Source of the DNA: a virus
DNA length: 26,319 nucleotides
Direction: 5' to 3' (one strand)
Virus record (IMG/VR): IMGVR_UViG_3300020392_000068
Span: 1 to 26,319 of that record
The first letter of the stretch is position 1. The number at the start of each line of letters is the position of its first letter. Below are positions 25,626-26,319 of this stretch, piece after piece. The notes under the pieces are model-generated. The model was not told where the DNA came from and did not search any database. It saw only the letters and a list, made by a program, of their open reading frames with translations. The translations under genes and the position numbers were made by a program.

Positions 25626-26106
25626 TATTAGTACTTTTAGATTTATTTATACCCTCATTCACGATTCCATAATCATCCTCAAGAACTTCTTCGAGGTAAT
25701 CTTCATCCCAATAGTCATAATAATCGGTTTTTGCAAGATTTTTCCTTGATTGAGTCAGTTCTTCCCGTGATTGACAGAGAACTAAGTTATATTTTCCGTT
25801 ACTTGTTTGTATTCCTTTGATATATGTCTTTGTTTTTCCATGATCTGCGATGAATTTGTAGTCAGGATAGTTACGATTATAGTCATCAACAGCATCATAC
25901 AAGAAATCTGCACTTATATCGTCTTCTACTACGTAAATGATGACATCATAATCATCTCTTGGCACAATTTGAGACAATTTCTCTTCTACAATCTCAAATT
26001 TTGCCTTTGATGCATAGGGGCACAATGCAAAATTACCTAATTCTGGTCGAATTTTGGATAATTGACCAATCCAATGTAAAATATACCTACTTTTCCTTTC
26101 GTTCAT
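25594..26106 (-). CDS. Uncharacterised phage protein of about 170 aa upstream of gp25
   Basis: Taken from the ATG at 26106 (MNERKSRYILHWIGQLSKIR). The frame is open 33 nt further to a GTG at 26139, but those 11 codons overlap the preceding gene and the ATG start looks more natural. A GGA about 12 nt upstream is the only, weak, ribosome-binding candidate. The segment LGNFALCPYASKAKFEIVEE is followed by DYDVIIYVVEDDIS and YNRNYPDYKFIADHGKTKTY, suggesting a compact alpha/beta domain; the tail is acidic (YDYWDEDYLEEVLEDDYGIV), then Ser/Thr/Asn-rich where it overlaps the gp25 promoter and start. There is no signal peptide or membrane helix. I do not recognise the family with confidence. Its position before the wedge genes hints at an assembly role but does not prove one. 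Confidence 0.7.
   Translation of the reverse strand: MNERKSRYILHWIGQLSKIRPELGNFALCPYASKAKFEIVEEKLSQIVPRDDYDVIIYVVEDDISADFLYDAVDDYNRNYPDYKFIADHGKTKTYIKGIQTSNGKYNLVLCQSREELTQSRKNLAKTDYYDYWDEDYLEEVLEDDYGIVNEGINKSKSTNNGDSTQITSI
25644..25651 (-). promoter_or_regulatory. T4-type late promoter for the gp25-gp6-giant unit
   Basis: Exact TATAAATA on the minus strand, embedded in the last codons of the upstream 170-aa gene. The expected transcript start is near 25638, which leaves only about 12-13 nt before the gp25 ATG. Confidence 0.75.
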
Positions 26107-26319
26107 CGGGTGTTGTCCAAAAATAATCGTCACAATCACCTAATCGACCCCAATTCACATCATTCTCAACCTCAAAGGTACGTGTTGACACCTTAAAATC
26201 AGGTGTTTTCACTGGATCGGGTGTCATTGAGGTGTCATATATCCGACAACGGTTGTTTGGATAGAGACAATACTGCCCATTTCGCAATTCAATCAAATTA
26301 AATGACTTATGTTCATCAG
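26087..26319 (-). CDS. C-terminal part of an unidentified phage protein (enters from outside the window)
   Basis: The frame is open from the window edge to a stop at 26087 and reads, from its first complete codon, DEHKSFNLIELRNGQYCLYP, then NNRCRIYDTSMTPDPVKTPD, ending FWTTPDERKEK. A TTG at 26296 could be a start, but sense codons continue upstream (DEHKSFN) and no in-frame ATG lies before the edge, so I treat the gene as 5'-truncated by the window. The fragment is rich in Asp, Asn and aromatic residues, with three cysteines (in QYCLY, NNRCRI and GDCDD), and looks like a small globular domain. It overlaps the next gene by 20 nt if that gene starts at 26106. Function unknown. Confidence 0.6.
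   Translation of the reverse strand, partial: DEHKSFNLIELRNGQYCLYPNNRCRIYDTSMTPDPVKTPDFKVSTRTFEVENDVNWGRLGDCDDYFWTTPDERKEK

Noticed and set aside
25807-26010. Plus-strand open frame rich in Ile, Val and Cys that resembles a membrane segment
   Set aside because: The hydrophobic run is the complement of the Asp/Tyr/Asn-rich 170-aa gene on the minus strand; nothing else supports a gene.
26107-26139. GTG start at 26139 giving a 181-aa version of the gene upstream of gp25
   Set aside because: The extra 11 residues lie entirely within the end of the preceding gene and lack a convincing ribosome site; the ATG at 26106 gives a more natural start with a 20-nt overlap.
26087-26296. Complete 69-aa gene starting at TTG 26296
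   Set aside because: The frame stays open upstream to the window edge with protein-like sequence, so a gene cut by the window is more likely than a TTG start.
1-26319. tRNA genes, CRISPR arrays, insertion sequences or integration sites
   Set aside because: Almost every base is covered by minus-strand genes, the gaps are at most 74 bases, and no DNA-level direct repeats, tRNA-like folds or transposase sequences were seen; the repeats found are at protein level.

Overview
The window is a densely packed, AT-rich stretch of a tailed-phage genome. Every gene I can support lies on the minus strand, so transcription runs from high to low coordinates. The recognisable genes are T4-type baseplate wedge components (gp25, gp6, gp8 homologues). 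Around them are very large structural proteins and small proteins that I associate with marine T4-like myoviruses such as cyanophages and the Pelagibacter myophages. AT richness fits a Prochlorococcus- or SAR11-like host, but no host-marker or metabolic gene is present, so the host is open.

Layout in the direction of transcription: (1) 26319-26087, the 3' end of an unidentified gene running in from outside the window; (2) 26106-25594, an unidentified protein of about 170 aa; (3) 25625-25224, gp25; (4) 25222-23228, gp6; (5) 23224-10268, one uninterrupted 4318-aa structural protein at the position of T4 gene 7, with a YHYH-like domain and many repeated beta modules; (6) 10193-8580, gp8; (7) 8578-1085, a 2497-aa protein with a DUF4815-type start, at the position of T4 genes 9/10; (8) 1085-591, a basic 164-aa protein whose N-terminus resembles the T4 capsid-targeting sequence; (9) 591-376, a small conserved coiled-coil protein; (10) 339-109, a small 'LSDV' structural protein; (11) 107-1, the start of a tail-fibre-like protein that leaves the window.

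Three exact copies of the T4 late-promoter octamer TATAAATA occur on the coding strand, each just upstream of a start codon: gp25, gp8 and the 76-aa gene. This suggests three late units: gp25-gp6-giant; gp8-2497aa-164aa-71aa; and 76aa-tail fibre. Within units, genes are separated by 1-3 nt or overlap as TAATG. There is no gene-free stretch over 300 bases; the largest gap is 74 bases (10194-10267) and holds the gp8 promoter. I saw no tRNA, CRISPR, insertion sequence or convincing terminator.

Functionally this looks like a late baseplate/tail-fibre module: gp25 and gp6 build the wedge core around the tube hub, gp8 and the two giant proteins probably form the outer wedge and fibre-attachment parts, and the last genes begin the fibres. 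The main interest is the size and mosaic architecture of the two giant proteins, which share several small beta repeat types with each other and with gp8.
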